DNA of 6,822 nucleotides from Myxococcales bacterium (GTDB lineage Bacteria; Myxococcota; Polyangia; Fen-1088), in NCBI GenBank assembly GCA_003157315.1, contig PMJE01000169.1:1-6822 (forward strand), read 5' to 3'. The notes beneath the pieces are model-generated. The model ran no database searches and was not told where the DNA came from. It was given only the letters and a program-made list of their open reading frames with translations. This document shows, piece after piece, positions 1 to 6,777 of the stretch; within the stretch, counting starts at the first letter, position 1, and each line of letters opens with the position of its first letter. The position numbers and the translations under genes are program-made.

Positions 1-65
1 CGGCTTTTGTTTTTGCTCTACTCTCGCCCCAAGACATCCGATCGATAGCGGGTGGCGACGACGAC

Positions 66-2246
66 GTGAAGATCGCATTTACCCACAACCTTCGCCTCAC
101 TGACAGCGAGGACGAAGCCGAGTTCGACACCGCACAAACCGTCGACGCCATTGCTGACGGCTTGCGCGCCGGCGGGCACGAGATCGAAAAAATCGAGGTC
201 ACTGGACCCGCCTCGCACCTGGCCGCGCGCCTGGAGTCGTACGGGCCCGACCTGATCTTCAACACCGCCGAGGGCCGCCGCGGCCGCACGCGCGAGGCAT
301 TCTACCCGGCGTTGTTCGAGGAGCTGGGCTTCCCCTACACCGGTTCGGACGCCTACGTGTTGACCGTCACTCTCGACAAGTGGATGACAAAGCTTGTCCT
401 TGGTGCTCAGGGCATCGACACGCCGCGAGCCCGTCTGGTGGTGCCTGACGACGTGCAACGCGGCCGCGACGTCGGCATGCTGGGCTTGGCCTACCCGGTT
501 CTGGTCAAGCCCAACTTTGAAGGGTCATCCAAGGGCATCGGCGACGAGGCGGTGGCCCGCGATGCGCGCGGGTTGGCCGAGATGTTGCCGCGGGCCCTGC
601 GCCGCTATCCCGCCGGCCTGATCGTCGAGGAGTTCGTCACCGGCACCGACGTCACGGTTCCCTTTCTGGAAGGAGCGGGTGACGAAGGCGTGCTGCTGCC
701 GGTCGACTACGTAATCGATCCGGCGGTCCGCAGCCGATTCAACATCTATGACTACCGACTCAAGTCCGCCGAGGCCAGTCGGGTTGCCGTGCGCTGTCCA
801 CCCGATCTGCAGCGCGACGTGGTGGCGCGCCTGCGCGCTATCTGCAAGCTGGCGGTTCGCACCCTGGGCGTGCGCGATCTGGGCCGCGTCGATTTTCGGC
901 TAGGCGACGACGGCCGCATCTACCTGCTTGAGGTCAACGCTCTGCCCTCGCTGGAACCTGGGTCCAGCACCTTCGCCGCGGCGGCGCGCGAGGGGCTCGA
1001 CTACCAGGCGGCGCTCGGCGCGGTGGTGGCCAGTGCGGCGCGACGGCAGGGACTGACCGTCCCGCAGGTCGGTCGTCGCCGGCGGGGTCCCGAGCCTCTG
1101 CGCATCGGCTTCACCCACAACATGAAGCGCGTCGACTCCAAGGGCGGGGATGACGCCGAGGCCGAGTACGACGCCCCCCAGACCATCGAGGCCATCAGCC
1201 AGGCGCTCGAGAGCTACGGACACGTGGTGGTGCCCCTGGAAGCCACCGCCGAGTTGCCCCGCCAACTCACCGACTCGCCGGTGGATCTGGTCTTCAATAT
1301 CGCGGAGGGGGTCGAGGGCCGCAACCGCGAGGCCGCGGTGCCCGCGCTGTGCGAGTTGATGGGCATCCCCTACACCGGATCGGACGCGGCCACGCTGTCC
1401 ATCGCGCTCGACAAGGCCCTGTCCAAGAAGGTGTTGCGCCAGCACGGAATCCTCACCCCCGAGTTCCAGTTGATGGAAACTGGACGCGAACGCTTGTCGC
1501 CCAAATTGGTTTTTCCGCTCATCGTCAAACCCAACCAAGAAGGCTCGTCCAAAGGCGTGAGCGCCCATGCCTCGGTGGTGGACGACGAGGCATCGCTGCG
1601 CGCAGTGGTGCGGGATCTGTTGGAGAAGTATCGCCAGCCCGCCTTGGTCGAGCATTACGTTGCCGGTCGCGAATTCACGGTGGGACTGCTCGGCGACAAG
1701 CGCCCGCGCGTGCTGCCAGCCATGGAGATTCTCTTTCTCGACAAGAACAACCCGCGGCCGGTGTACGACTACCAGATCAAGCAGGAATGGGAAAAGTACG
1801 TTTACTACCAGTGTCCCGCTCATCTCTCGCCGGCGGAGGTCAAGGCGATTGAGAAGGTCGCGCGCGAGACCTTTGAAGCACTCGATTGTCGTGATGTGGC
1901 CCGCGTGGATCTGCGCATGGACGAGGCCGGCGACTTCTACGTGCTGGAAGTGAACCCCCTGCCCGGCTTGACCCCCGAATACTCGGACTTGTGCCTCATC
2001 GCCAAGGCCGCCAACATCGACTACCGTTCGCTGATAGGCGAAATTCTTTCGGGTGGGCTGAAGCGGCTGCGCGAAAAGCGTCGTGCCGAAGCACGCGAGG
2101 CCGAGGCGGCCCGACTCGGGCCGGGCAGCAACGGTGACGGCAATGGTAGGGGCGACGGCAACGGCAACGGCAAAGCAGAAAACAACGGCAAAGGCGAAAG
2201 GCCAGCCGCTGAAAAGACCCCCACGGTCGTACCACCAACACCCTAG
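66..2246 (+). CDS. Tandem D-Ala-D-Ala-ligase-like ATP-grasp fusion protein
   Basis: Two complete Ddl-like units lie in one cytoplasmic polypeptide (residues 1-320 and 345-660), joined by a short Arg-rich linker and followed by a basic and Gly/Asn-rich tail (661-726). Each unit repeats the family landmarks: YTGSD at 91 and 436, LDK at 103 and 448, KPNxEGSSKG at 148 and 488, VEE/VEH at 187 and 528, YDYxxK at 228 and 567, RVD at 274 and 613, and LEVN at 288 and 627. By comparison with E. coli DdlB, the metal ligands are D276/E289/N291 and D615/E628/N630. Ddl proteins are usually about 300-370 aa, so this is a double-length fusion. ATP-dependent ligation of an amino acid or peptide carboxylate to an amine is expected, but the substrate is unknown: the residue equal to DdlB Tyr216 is Ser234 in unit 1 and Gln573 in unit 2. 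The start is GTG; no ATG is available and homology begins there, although the frame stays open to the window edge and the Shine-Dalgarno is weak (GGTGG at 51). It is first of three co-directional genes. Confidence 0.95.
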   Translation: MKIAFTHNLRLTDSEDEAEFDTAQTVDAIADGLRAGGHEIEKIEVTGPASHLAARLESYGPDLIFNTAEGRRGRTREAFYPALFEELGFPYTGSDAYVLTVTLDKWMTKLVLGAQGIDTPRARLVVPDDVQRGRDVGMLGLAYPVLVKPNFEGSSKGIGDEAVARDARGLAEMLPRALRRYPAGLIVEEFVTGTDVTVPFLEGAGDEGVLLPVDYVIDPAVRSRFNIYDYRLKSAEASRVAVRCPPDLQRDVVARLRAICKLAVRTLGVRDLGRVDFRLGDDGRIYLLEVNALPSLEPGSSTFAAAAREGLDYQAALGAVVASAARRQGLTVPQVGRRRRGPEPLRIGFTHNMKRVDSKGGDDAEAEYDAPQTIEAISQALESYGHVVVPLEATAELPRQLTDSPVDLVFNIAEGVEGRNREAAVPALCELMGIPYTGSDAATLSIALDKALSKKVLRQHGILTPEFQLMETGRERLSPKLVFPLIVKPNQEGSSKGVSAHASVVDDEASLRAVVRDLLEKYRQPALVEHYVAGREFTVGLLGDKRPRVLPAMEILFLDKNNPRPVYDYQIKQEWEKYVYYQCPAHLSPAEVKAIEKVARETFEALDCRDVARVDLRMDEAGDFYVLEVNPLPGLTPEYSDLCLIAKAANIDYRSLIGEILSGGLKRLREKRRAEAREAEAARLGPGSNGDGNGRGDGNGNGKAENNGKGERPAAEKTPTVVPPTP
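2127..2192 (+). repeat. Gly/Asn-rich low-complexity coding tail
   Basis: Imperfect short repeats of the type GGCAACGGC/GGCGACGGC encode residues about 688-709 of the tandem ligase, alternating Gly with Asn, Asp or Lys. This follows a basic Arg/Glu/Ala segment (about 666-684) and precedes a Pro/Thr-rich end. It lies outside both ATP-grasp units and is probably a disordered tail. It could be a site of length variation between strains; no function can be assigned. Confidence 0.7.
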
Positions 2247-2269
2247 GGTGGCATCGGCTCATGTGTTTC

Positions 2270-2357
2270 TTCACCACAGAGAACACAGGGCGCACAGAGG
2301 AGGAAGCCAGTGTTCTGCTTCCTCCTGCTCTGTGTCCTCTGTGCCCTCTGTGTGGAA
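2270..2357. repeat. Imperfect inverted repeat of CACAGAGNN units, copy 1
   Basis: The left arm starts in TTCACCACAGAG and contains three 9-nt units (CACAGAGAA, CACAGGGCG, CACAGAGGA at 2275-2301). The right arm contains the complementary three (CTCTGTGTC, CTCTGTGCC, CTCTGTGTG at 2328-2354). The core is a perfect 10-bp stem, AGGAGGAAGC (2298-2307) with GCTTCCTCCT (2317-2326), around a 9-nt loop. It fills most of the 121-bp gap between the first two genes and ends 10 nt before the GTG of the second. The related copy at 3501-3627 shows it is a dispersed repeat, not gene-specific sequence. It may be a REP- or MITE-like element that forms a long hairpin in the mRNA. There is no U tract to suggest a classical terminator. 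Confidence 0.85.
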
Positions 2358-2367
2358 TAGGTGACTA

Positions 2368-3504
2368 GTGAGGCGGCGGCTGCGCGAGCTGGGCTTCGCC
2401 ATCGGGCATCTGCCCACGGGATCGCTCAACGCGATCACCGATGTGCCGGGCGTGCGCGTAGGCCACACCACGCTCATCCTCGGCGAGGGACCGCTGGTGG
2501 TGGGCAAGGGGCCGGTGCGCACAGGTGTGACTGCCATCCTGCCGCCTGACCCCATCTTCGCGGAGAGAGTGCTGGCTGGCGCTTTCGTGCTCAACGGAGC
2601 CGGCGAGGTTTCGGGCCTAACCCAAGTGGTGGAGTGGGGCCTGCTCGAAACCCCCATTCTTCTCACCAGCACCATGTCGGTGGGCAAGGTATCGGATGCC
2701 ACCATCAAGTGGATGACTCGTCATTTTCCCGGCATTGGCACGGAATACGACGTCATCATTCCCATTGTGGCCGAGTGTGACGACTCATGGCTCAACGACG
2801 TCGTCGGTCGGCACGTGCGCTCCGAGCACGTGTATCGCGCCATCGAGCAGGCCGAAAGTGGCCCGGTGGCCGAAGGCTGCGTGGGAGCAGGCACCGGTAT
2901 GGTGACCTGTGACTTCAAGGCTGGCATCGGCACTAGTTCGCGCCAGGTGACCATTCGCGGGACACGTGGCGACGCTGAACCGCTCACCTACTCCCTGGGC
3001 GTGCTGGTGCAAAGCAACTTCGGCGTCATGCGTTCGCTCTCCATCGCTGGGGCCCCGGTAGGCCAGATTCTCGAACCCGAGTTCTCGCAGGCCGAGAAGC
3101 GCGTGCGCAACGCCGGTTCCATCATCGGCGTGGTGGCCACCGATGCGCCGCTCTTGCCGTCGCAGATCAACCGCCTGTGCAAACGCGCCGCCTTGGGCTT
3201 CGGCCGGGTCGGCTCTTTCGCTGCCCACGCTTCGGGCGAGATCGTGATCGGTTTTTCCACCGCCAACAAAGTTCCTCGTGTCACTTCGGGCATGATTCAC
3301 CCAATCGAGGTTCTGCTCGACGAGGTCTGCGACGGACTCTACGAAGCCGTGGTGGAGTGCACCGAGGAGGCAATCGTGAACGCCCTGTGCATGGCCGAGG
3401 ACATGACCGGCCCCTCCGGCCACTTTGCTCCGGCGCTGCCACTTGATCAACTGGCCGACATCCTCTCACGCCACCGGGATGCACAGAAAGCGGATTTGAG
3501 TTAG
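2368..3504 (+). CDS. P1-family (S58, DmpA-type) aminopeptidase
   Basis: This is an N-terminal nucleophile hydrolase of the DmpA/BapA family. Known members cut themselves before a Ser and then remove N-terminal L-, D- or beta-amino acids from peptides, amides or esters. The length (378 aa) matches DmpA (about 375). Family landmarks are in order: LPTGSLNAITDVPGVRVGHT at 15-34, RTGVTAILP at 51-59, LNGAGEVSG at 75-83, WLNDVVGRHV at 141-150, GPVAEGCVGAGTG at 165-177, LVQSNFG at 213-219, and NAGSIIGVVATDAPLLP at 248-264. The expected self-cleavage is Gly250-Ser251. Ser251, Asn217, Ser289 and Glu291 match the DmpA catalytic set; Trp141 sits where I expect DmpA's Tyr. No signal peptide is visible, so it is probably cytoplasmic. 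The start is GTG, because an in-frame TGA lies two codons upstream (2362-2364). It sits between two ligase genes, which suggests it acts on a peptide they make or on its precursor. The physiological substrate cannot be read from the sequence. Confidence 0.95.
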   Translation: MRRRLRELGFAIGHLPTGSLNAITDVPGVRVGHTTLILGEGPLVVGKGPVRTGVTAILPPDPIFAERVLAGAFVLNGAGEVSGLTQVVEWGLLETPILLTSTMSVGKVSDATIKWMTRHFPGIGTEYDVIIPIVAECDDSWLNDVVGRHVRSEHVYRAIEQAESGPVAEGCVGAGTGMVTCDFKAGIGTSSRQVTIRGTRGDAEPLTYSLGVLVQSNFGVMRSLSIAGAPVGQILEPEFSQAEKRVRNAGSIIGVVATDAPLLPSQINRLCKRAALGFGRVGSFAAHASGEIVIGFSTANKVPRVTSGMIHPIEVLLDEVCDGLYEAVVECTEEAIVNALCMAEDMTGPSGHFAPALPLDQLADILSRHRDAQKADLS

Positions 3505-3627
3505 CTATTCCTCACAGAGAACACAGAGATGGGATGGGAAGAAGGAACCTGGCTCGCGTGGGACCAAAACCCCTTCCCTATCTCATCCGGCTCTGCGTCC
3601 TCTGCGCTCTCTGTGTGAAAGAGCTAA
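3501..3627. repeat. Imperfect inverted repeat of CACAGAGNN units, copy 2
   Basis: This second copy fills the gap between the peptidase and GshB-like genes. It shares the 14-mer CACAGAGAACACAG (3513-3526) exactly with copy 1 (2275-2288). Its right arm at 3591-3617 matches copy 1 (2328-2354) at 24 of 27 positions. The ends pair as TTAGCT (3501-3506) with AGCTAA (3622-3627), and inner arms pair as GGGAAG (3536-3541) with CTTCCC (3573-3578). The centre is longer than, and unrelated to, that of copy 1. The left end overlaps the peptidase stop codon, and the right end is 10 nt before the next ATG. It could be a folded intergenic mRNA element or a non-autonomous mobile repeat. Confidence 0.8.
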
Positions 3628-3637
3628 CCAACCGGCC

Positions 3638-4696
3638 ATGCGTATCGCCTTCCTAGTTCCCGACGTCCGCACCCAACAGCCCAGCTTCGCTGGCATTCAC
3701 TTGGCTTGGGCCGCGCACCGGCGCGGGCATGAGGTCCACTTCGTTTCGTCGCACGACCTGTCTTTTCTCGACGACAATACCGTGCTGGCCACCACCACGC
3801 GCGTGCGGGCGGGCGACTATCGCCGCCCCGCCAACTATCACGCCGCTCTGTTGTCCGCCGATGCCGTGCGCGAGGAGGACGCGCTCAGTTCATTTGATGT
3901 GATCTTCCTTCGCTACAACCCCATGCGCGAACCCGCGGGTGAGCCGCCCTCGCCGGTTATCGACTTCTGCTGGCGCTTGCGACTGAGCGGCGCCCTGGTG
4001 ATCAACGATCCCGAGGGAGTGCGGCGCGCGTGGGGACGGCTATATCTGGCCGACCTGCCCCCCGAAGTCCGCGCACGCAGCGTGGTGTCGCGTTCGCCCG
4101 AGGGAATCAAGGCGTTCCTGCGCGAGTTGGACGGACCGGCGGTGCTGAAGCCGCTGGCTCACGCAGGCCGCGAGAAGGTGTTCTTCTTGCGTCGGCGCCA
4201 GGCCAAAAATCTGAACGCCATCATCAGCGCCATTACCCGCGATGGCTACGCAGTGGCGCAGGAGTACCTGCCGGAAGCAGGCACGGGCGAGAAGCGCCTC
4301 CTGCTTCTCGGGGGCGAGCCGATCCGCGTGGGATCGCAGGTCGCTCTCTATCGACGTCCGCCCTCGACCCATGTGGACCCGTCGGACTCACTCCCCGGCG
4401 CAGGCGAGCCTTCGTTCTTGCACAGTCGTCGTTGTCGTTTCGGCCCCGCCGAGCAACGACTGTGCGACCTGCTACGTCCCAAGCTGCTAGCTGACGGCCT
4501 GTATTTCGTCAGTGTGGACATTGCCGGCGACAAGATCTTGGACTTGAACGTCTTCGCCCCCGGCGGCATTCACTCGCTGCGCGAGATCTACCGCATCAAC
4601 GTCGCTGCCGTCATCATCCGCGACCTCGAACGTCGGGCCCGCCTGCGCGCAGTCTACCGCGGCACGCTTGATCCCGAGGCCGCAGGCGTGGTGTGA
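3638..4696 (+). CDS. Glutathione-synthetase-like (GshB-type) ATP-grasp ligase
   Basis: This 352-aa cytoplasmic protein is collinear with bacterial GshB (E. coli about 316 aa). It has an N-terminal substrate domain with FDVIFLRYNP at 86-95 (GshB LDVILMRKDP), then VLKPL at 169-173, AQEYLPEAGTGEKRLLLLGG at 207-226, and GLYFVSVDIAGD at 287-298. The metal-site segment LDLNVFAPGGI (301-311) parallels GshB TEINVTSPTCI; Asp294, Asp302 and Asn304 are the likely ligands, with Asp replacing the usual Glu. Two regions diverge. The Gly-rich ATP loop (GshB DGMGGASIF) is here AHAGREKVFF (174-183). The GshB substrate loop with its Arg-x-Asn and Gly-Gly is replaced by a Pro/Ser/Asp-rich stretch (240-256). Ligation of a small amino acid such as Gly to a peptide carboxylate is the family reaction, but true glutathione synthesis is doubtful and no gshA lies nearby. 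The ATG start fits the homology; only a weak, distant AAAGAG (3618-3623) precedes it. It is last of the three-gene run. Confidence 0.9.
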   Translation: MRIAFLVPDVRTQQPSFAGIHLAWAAHRRGHEVHFVSSHDLSFLDDNTVLATTTRVRAGDYRRPANYHAALLSADAVREEDALSSFDVIFLRYNPMREPAGEPPSPVIDFCWRLRLSGALVINDPEGVRRAWGRLYLADLPPEVRARSVVSRSPEGIKAFLRELDGPAVLKPLAHAGREKVFFLRRRQAKNLNAIISAITRDGYAVAQEYLPEAGTGEKRLLLLGGEPIRVGSQVALYRRPPSTHVDPSDSLPGAGEPSFLHSRRCRFGPAEQRLCDLLRPKLLADGLYFVSVDIAGDKILDLNVFAPGGIHSLREIYRINVAAVIIRDLERRARLRAVYRGTLDPEAAGVV

Positions 4697-4708
4697 ACGA
4701 CACGAGTG

Positions 4709-5385
4709 TCACACGCACAACCGGTAGTCCGCGTGCCTCAAACTCAGGTTCGGGTTGTAGAATGGGTCGCGCTCCAGCTCCTTGCGCCAGCGATTGGACA
4801 TGACTTCTACATCCTCTCGCGGGTGAAGCGCTCGTCGCGAAGCGGACTGCCGGTGATACAGCAGGGCATGGGGAGTAACCACAATAGCTAGCCCTCGGGC
4901 CCGCAGGCGCAGGCAGAAGTCTACATCGTTGAAAGCCACGCGCAGCGATTCGTCGAACCCACCGGTCTGGCGGAAAAGCTGCTTGCGGACCATCATACAT
5001 GCACCGGTGACAGTTCCCTGAGGTAGCGAATTGCTCCCTCTTCGCAGCTCCCGTTGTCAATGATGACCAACTCGCGATTGCCCCAGGAACTCAGTCTGTC
5101 GATGCTGTCAATTGTGGTTCGGAGCAGATCTGGCTGGTCCCGCGTCGGGATCACAATCGAGACCAGTGGCCTTGCCTTGATCGCATATCGGACCGCAAAG
5201 AGACCTGGACGTGACATGAGAATTTTGGCTTCCAGTCCACGCCTGGCGACCGCCTCGTCGAGCGCCTTTTACGCCGAGATGTATGCGTATGGCTTCGCCT
5301 CTGTGTTGGCCGCAGCGGAACCGGGGACCTTGCGCCAGTGATAAAGAATCTTGGGAATGTGATCGATGCGTTGGGTTTGCAATAC
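4709..5385 (-). pseudogene. Glycosyltransferase family 2 remnant
   Basis: Read on the minus strand from about 5385, this resembles part of a large tandem GT2 cell-surface glycosyltransferase. It begins with the end of one GT2 domain (RIDHIPKILYHWRKVPGS, then AKPYA), followed by an in-frame TAA (5271-5269). The same frame continues as KALDEAVARRG and into a second domain start (VSIVIPTRDQPDLL, then WGNRELVIIDNGS). At about 5010-5020 the match jumps out of frame to TVTGACMMVRK, then GGFDESLRVAFNDVDFCLRL, and ends with DPFYNPNLS and a TGA at 4711-4709. About 100 residues that normally lie between DNGS and TGACMMVRK are missing, as is everything upstream of 5385. One nonsense codon, one frame-shifting deletion and 5' truncation make this a decayed gene. 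It converges on the GshB-like gene with 12 bp between stop codons. The assignment to GT2 is secure; the sugar and acceptor are unknown. Confidence 0.88.
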
Positions 5386-6773
5386 TCTGGAAGTCCAGGC
5401 GCTTTTCCGCGGCCAGCTCATCGCCACCCACCACCTGGACGAGCCCGGCGGCGCAGGCAAACGTACGCGGCCGGCACAGTACGTGATCGGCGCCACCGCG
5501 AACGCCAACGCGCCGGTGGCGCAGGAAGTGATTGGCGGCGCCTCGTTGCCTCTGGTCACCACCTGGGGCGAGGACTATCTGGTGAACGTGACGCCGCAGA
5601 TGGGCGGCGCGCTTTGGGTGGACGGGCGCGCTGTGCAGTTGCAGGATTACGTGCGCGAGCGCGGTCGCAGTTTCACCCTGCCGCCGCGGAGCCGGGTGCG
5701 GCTGGACTGCGGGCAGGTGGTGTTTGTGCTCGGCCGTACCTGCAAAGCCGAGCGGGTGCCGCGGCCCTGGCTGGCCCTGCGCTGGACTGAGCACAAGTAC
5801 ACTGCGGCTGCCGCCATGCTGTTGGGTCTGTTTCTCCTCGCAATGTTCGTCATTCCGCCCGACGCGCGATCGCTGTCGCTGGAATCGTGGCAATGGGACA
5901 AGAACTACCTGCGCACTCTCACCACCCCGCCGGTCGAGCGGCAAGTGCCGGACTGGTTGACCGCCAAGCGGCCTGACCAGCGCGGCGACGAGGGCAACGC
6001 CCACGCCGGTGATCCCGGCAAGATGGGCAGCAAGAAGTCAAGTGCGGTCAACCAGCGCTACGCCATCAGGGGGCCGGCGAACAATCGGGATCCATATATG
6101 AGCAAGCAAGCCGCAGAGGAGCGCGCGCGCAACTCCGGGGTGCTCGGCATCCTCGACCAACACGGCTCAAAGATGGCATCGATCTTCGGCCGCCAGACGG
6201 CGCTGGGGAATGATCCCGAGGACGCGCTTGGGCAACCTGATCGGCGTGCAGATCGGCGACGCCGCCGACCTAGGTGGCTTGGGTCCGCTCGGAACCGGCC
6301 CGGGCGGGGGCGGGACCGGAGAGAACACGCTGGGGACCGGCAATTTCAACACCATCGGATCGGCCGGGCGCGATTCGGGCGGCCGCAACGAATATGGCAG
6401 GCAGGTCGGCCTGCTTACCCGAGGCCGGCGCGCCACAGTTCCCGAGGTCGTTTCTGGGGTACTCACCGTGCGCGGCTCACTAGACAAGGAGATCATCCGC
6501 CGCGTCGTCCACCAGCACATGAACGAGATCAAGTTCTGCTACGACCAGGAACTGGCAAGCAAGCCGACCCTGGCTGGACGCATCTCCGTACAATTCGCCA
6601 TTTCGCCGGTGGGACAGGTGATTACCTCAGTCATGCAGAGCACGAGCATGGACGACACGCGGGTCGAGAACTGCGTGGTCAACGCCATCCGACGCTGGGA
6701 GTTTCCCAAGCCGGTGGGCGGTGGCATTGCTATCGTGCTCTATCCCTTCAGCTTCACCTCCCCGGGTGGCTAG
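5366..6773 (+). pseudogene. AgmX/PglI-like membrane-anchored protein, frameshifted
   Basis: The first frame (from ATG 5366) encodes a cytoplasmic beta-rich N-terminal region (about 8-125, beginning LEVQALFRGQLI) and one transmembrane helix (about 146-163, AAAAMLLGLFLLAMFVIPP). It continues through a periplasmic linker to FGRQTALGNDPEDALG (274-289). Homology then moves to the +1 frame (NLIGVQIGDAADLGGLG from 6234) and runs to the TAG at 6773. This second part holds a Gly-rich linker and the AgmX/PglI C-terminal domain: VRGSLDKEIIRR from 6468, NEIKFCYDQEL, and VENC with RRWEFPKPVGGG, including the conserved Cys pair. The domain resembles the TonB C-terminal fold and is common in myxobacterial envelope and motility proteins; the exact role is unknown. 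One inserted base (6226-6233) breaks the frame, so the protein is truncated before the C-terminal domain unless this is a sequencing error. The start codon lies in sequence antisense to the GT2 remnant, so the natural N-terminus may be lost. Confidence 0.82.
6226..6233 (+). other. Frameshift site in the AgmX-like gene
   Basis: The bases GCTTGGGC join two parts of one homology, ending in ALG in the upstream frame and beginning with LGNLIG in the downstream frame. Removing a single base, for example one T of CTT, restores a continuous reading frame through the Gly-rich linker into the C-terminal domain. Mutation or sequencing error explains this most simply; no stop codon or stimulatory element suggests programmed slippage. 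Confidence 0.75.
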
Positions 6774-6777
6774 CAAA

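Noticed and set aside
1..65. T-rich stretch upstream of the first gene as a promoter
   Set aside because: No spaced -35/-10 pair is visible, and the first gene's frame stays open to the window edge, so the region could even be coding.
900..1823. Long minus-strand open frame opposite the tandem ligase
   Set aside because: It mirrors the ligase coding frame in GC-rich DNA, matches no family I recognise, and the opposite strand carries clear paired ATP-grasp motifs.
2785..3450. Minus-strand open frame opposite the peptidase
   Set aside because: A shadow of the DmpA-type gene, whose plus-strand motifs are continuous.
2270..3627. CRISPR-like reading of the repeated CACAGAG units
   Set aside because: The units are 9 nt, directly adjacent, arranged as inverted arms and without regular spacers.
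4691..4714. Palindrome between the convergent stops, GTGTGA with TCACAC, as a bidirectional terminator
   Set aside because: The stem is only 6 bp with a 12-nt loop and has no T run; it could arise by chance.
5108..6004. Minus-strand open frame of about 298 codons across the GT2/AgmX-like junction
   Set aside because: It shows no recognisable domain, has His/Arg/Gln-rich shadow composition, and lies in a different frame from the GT2 homology.
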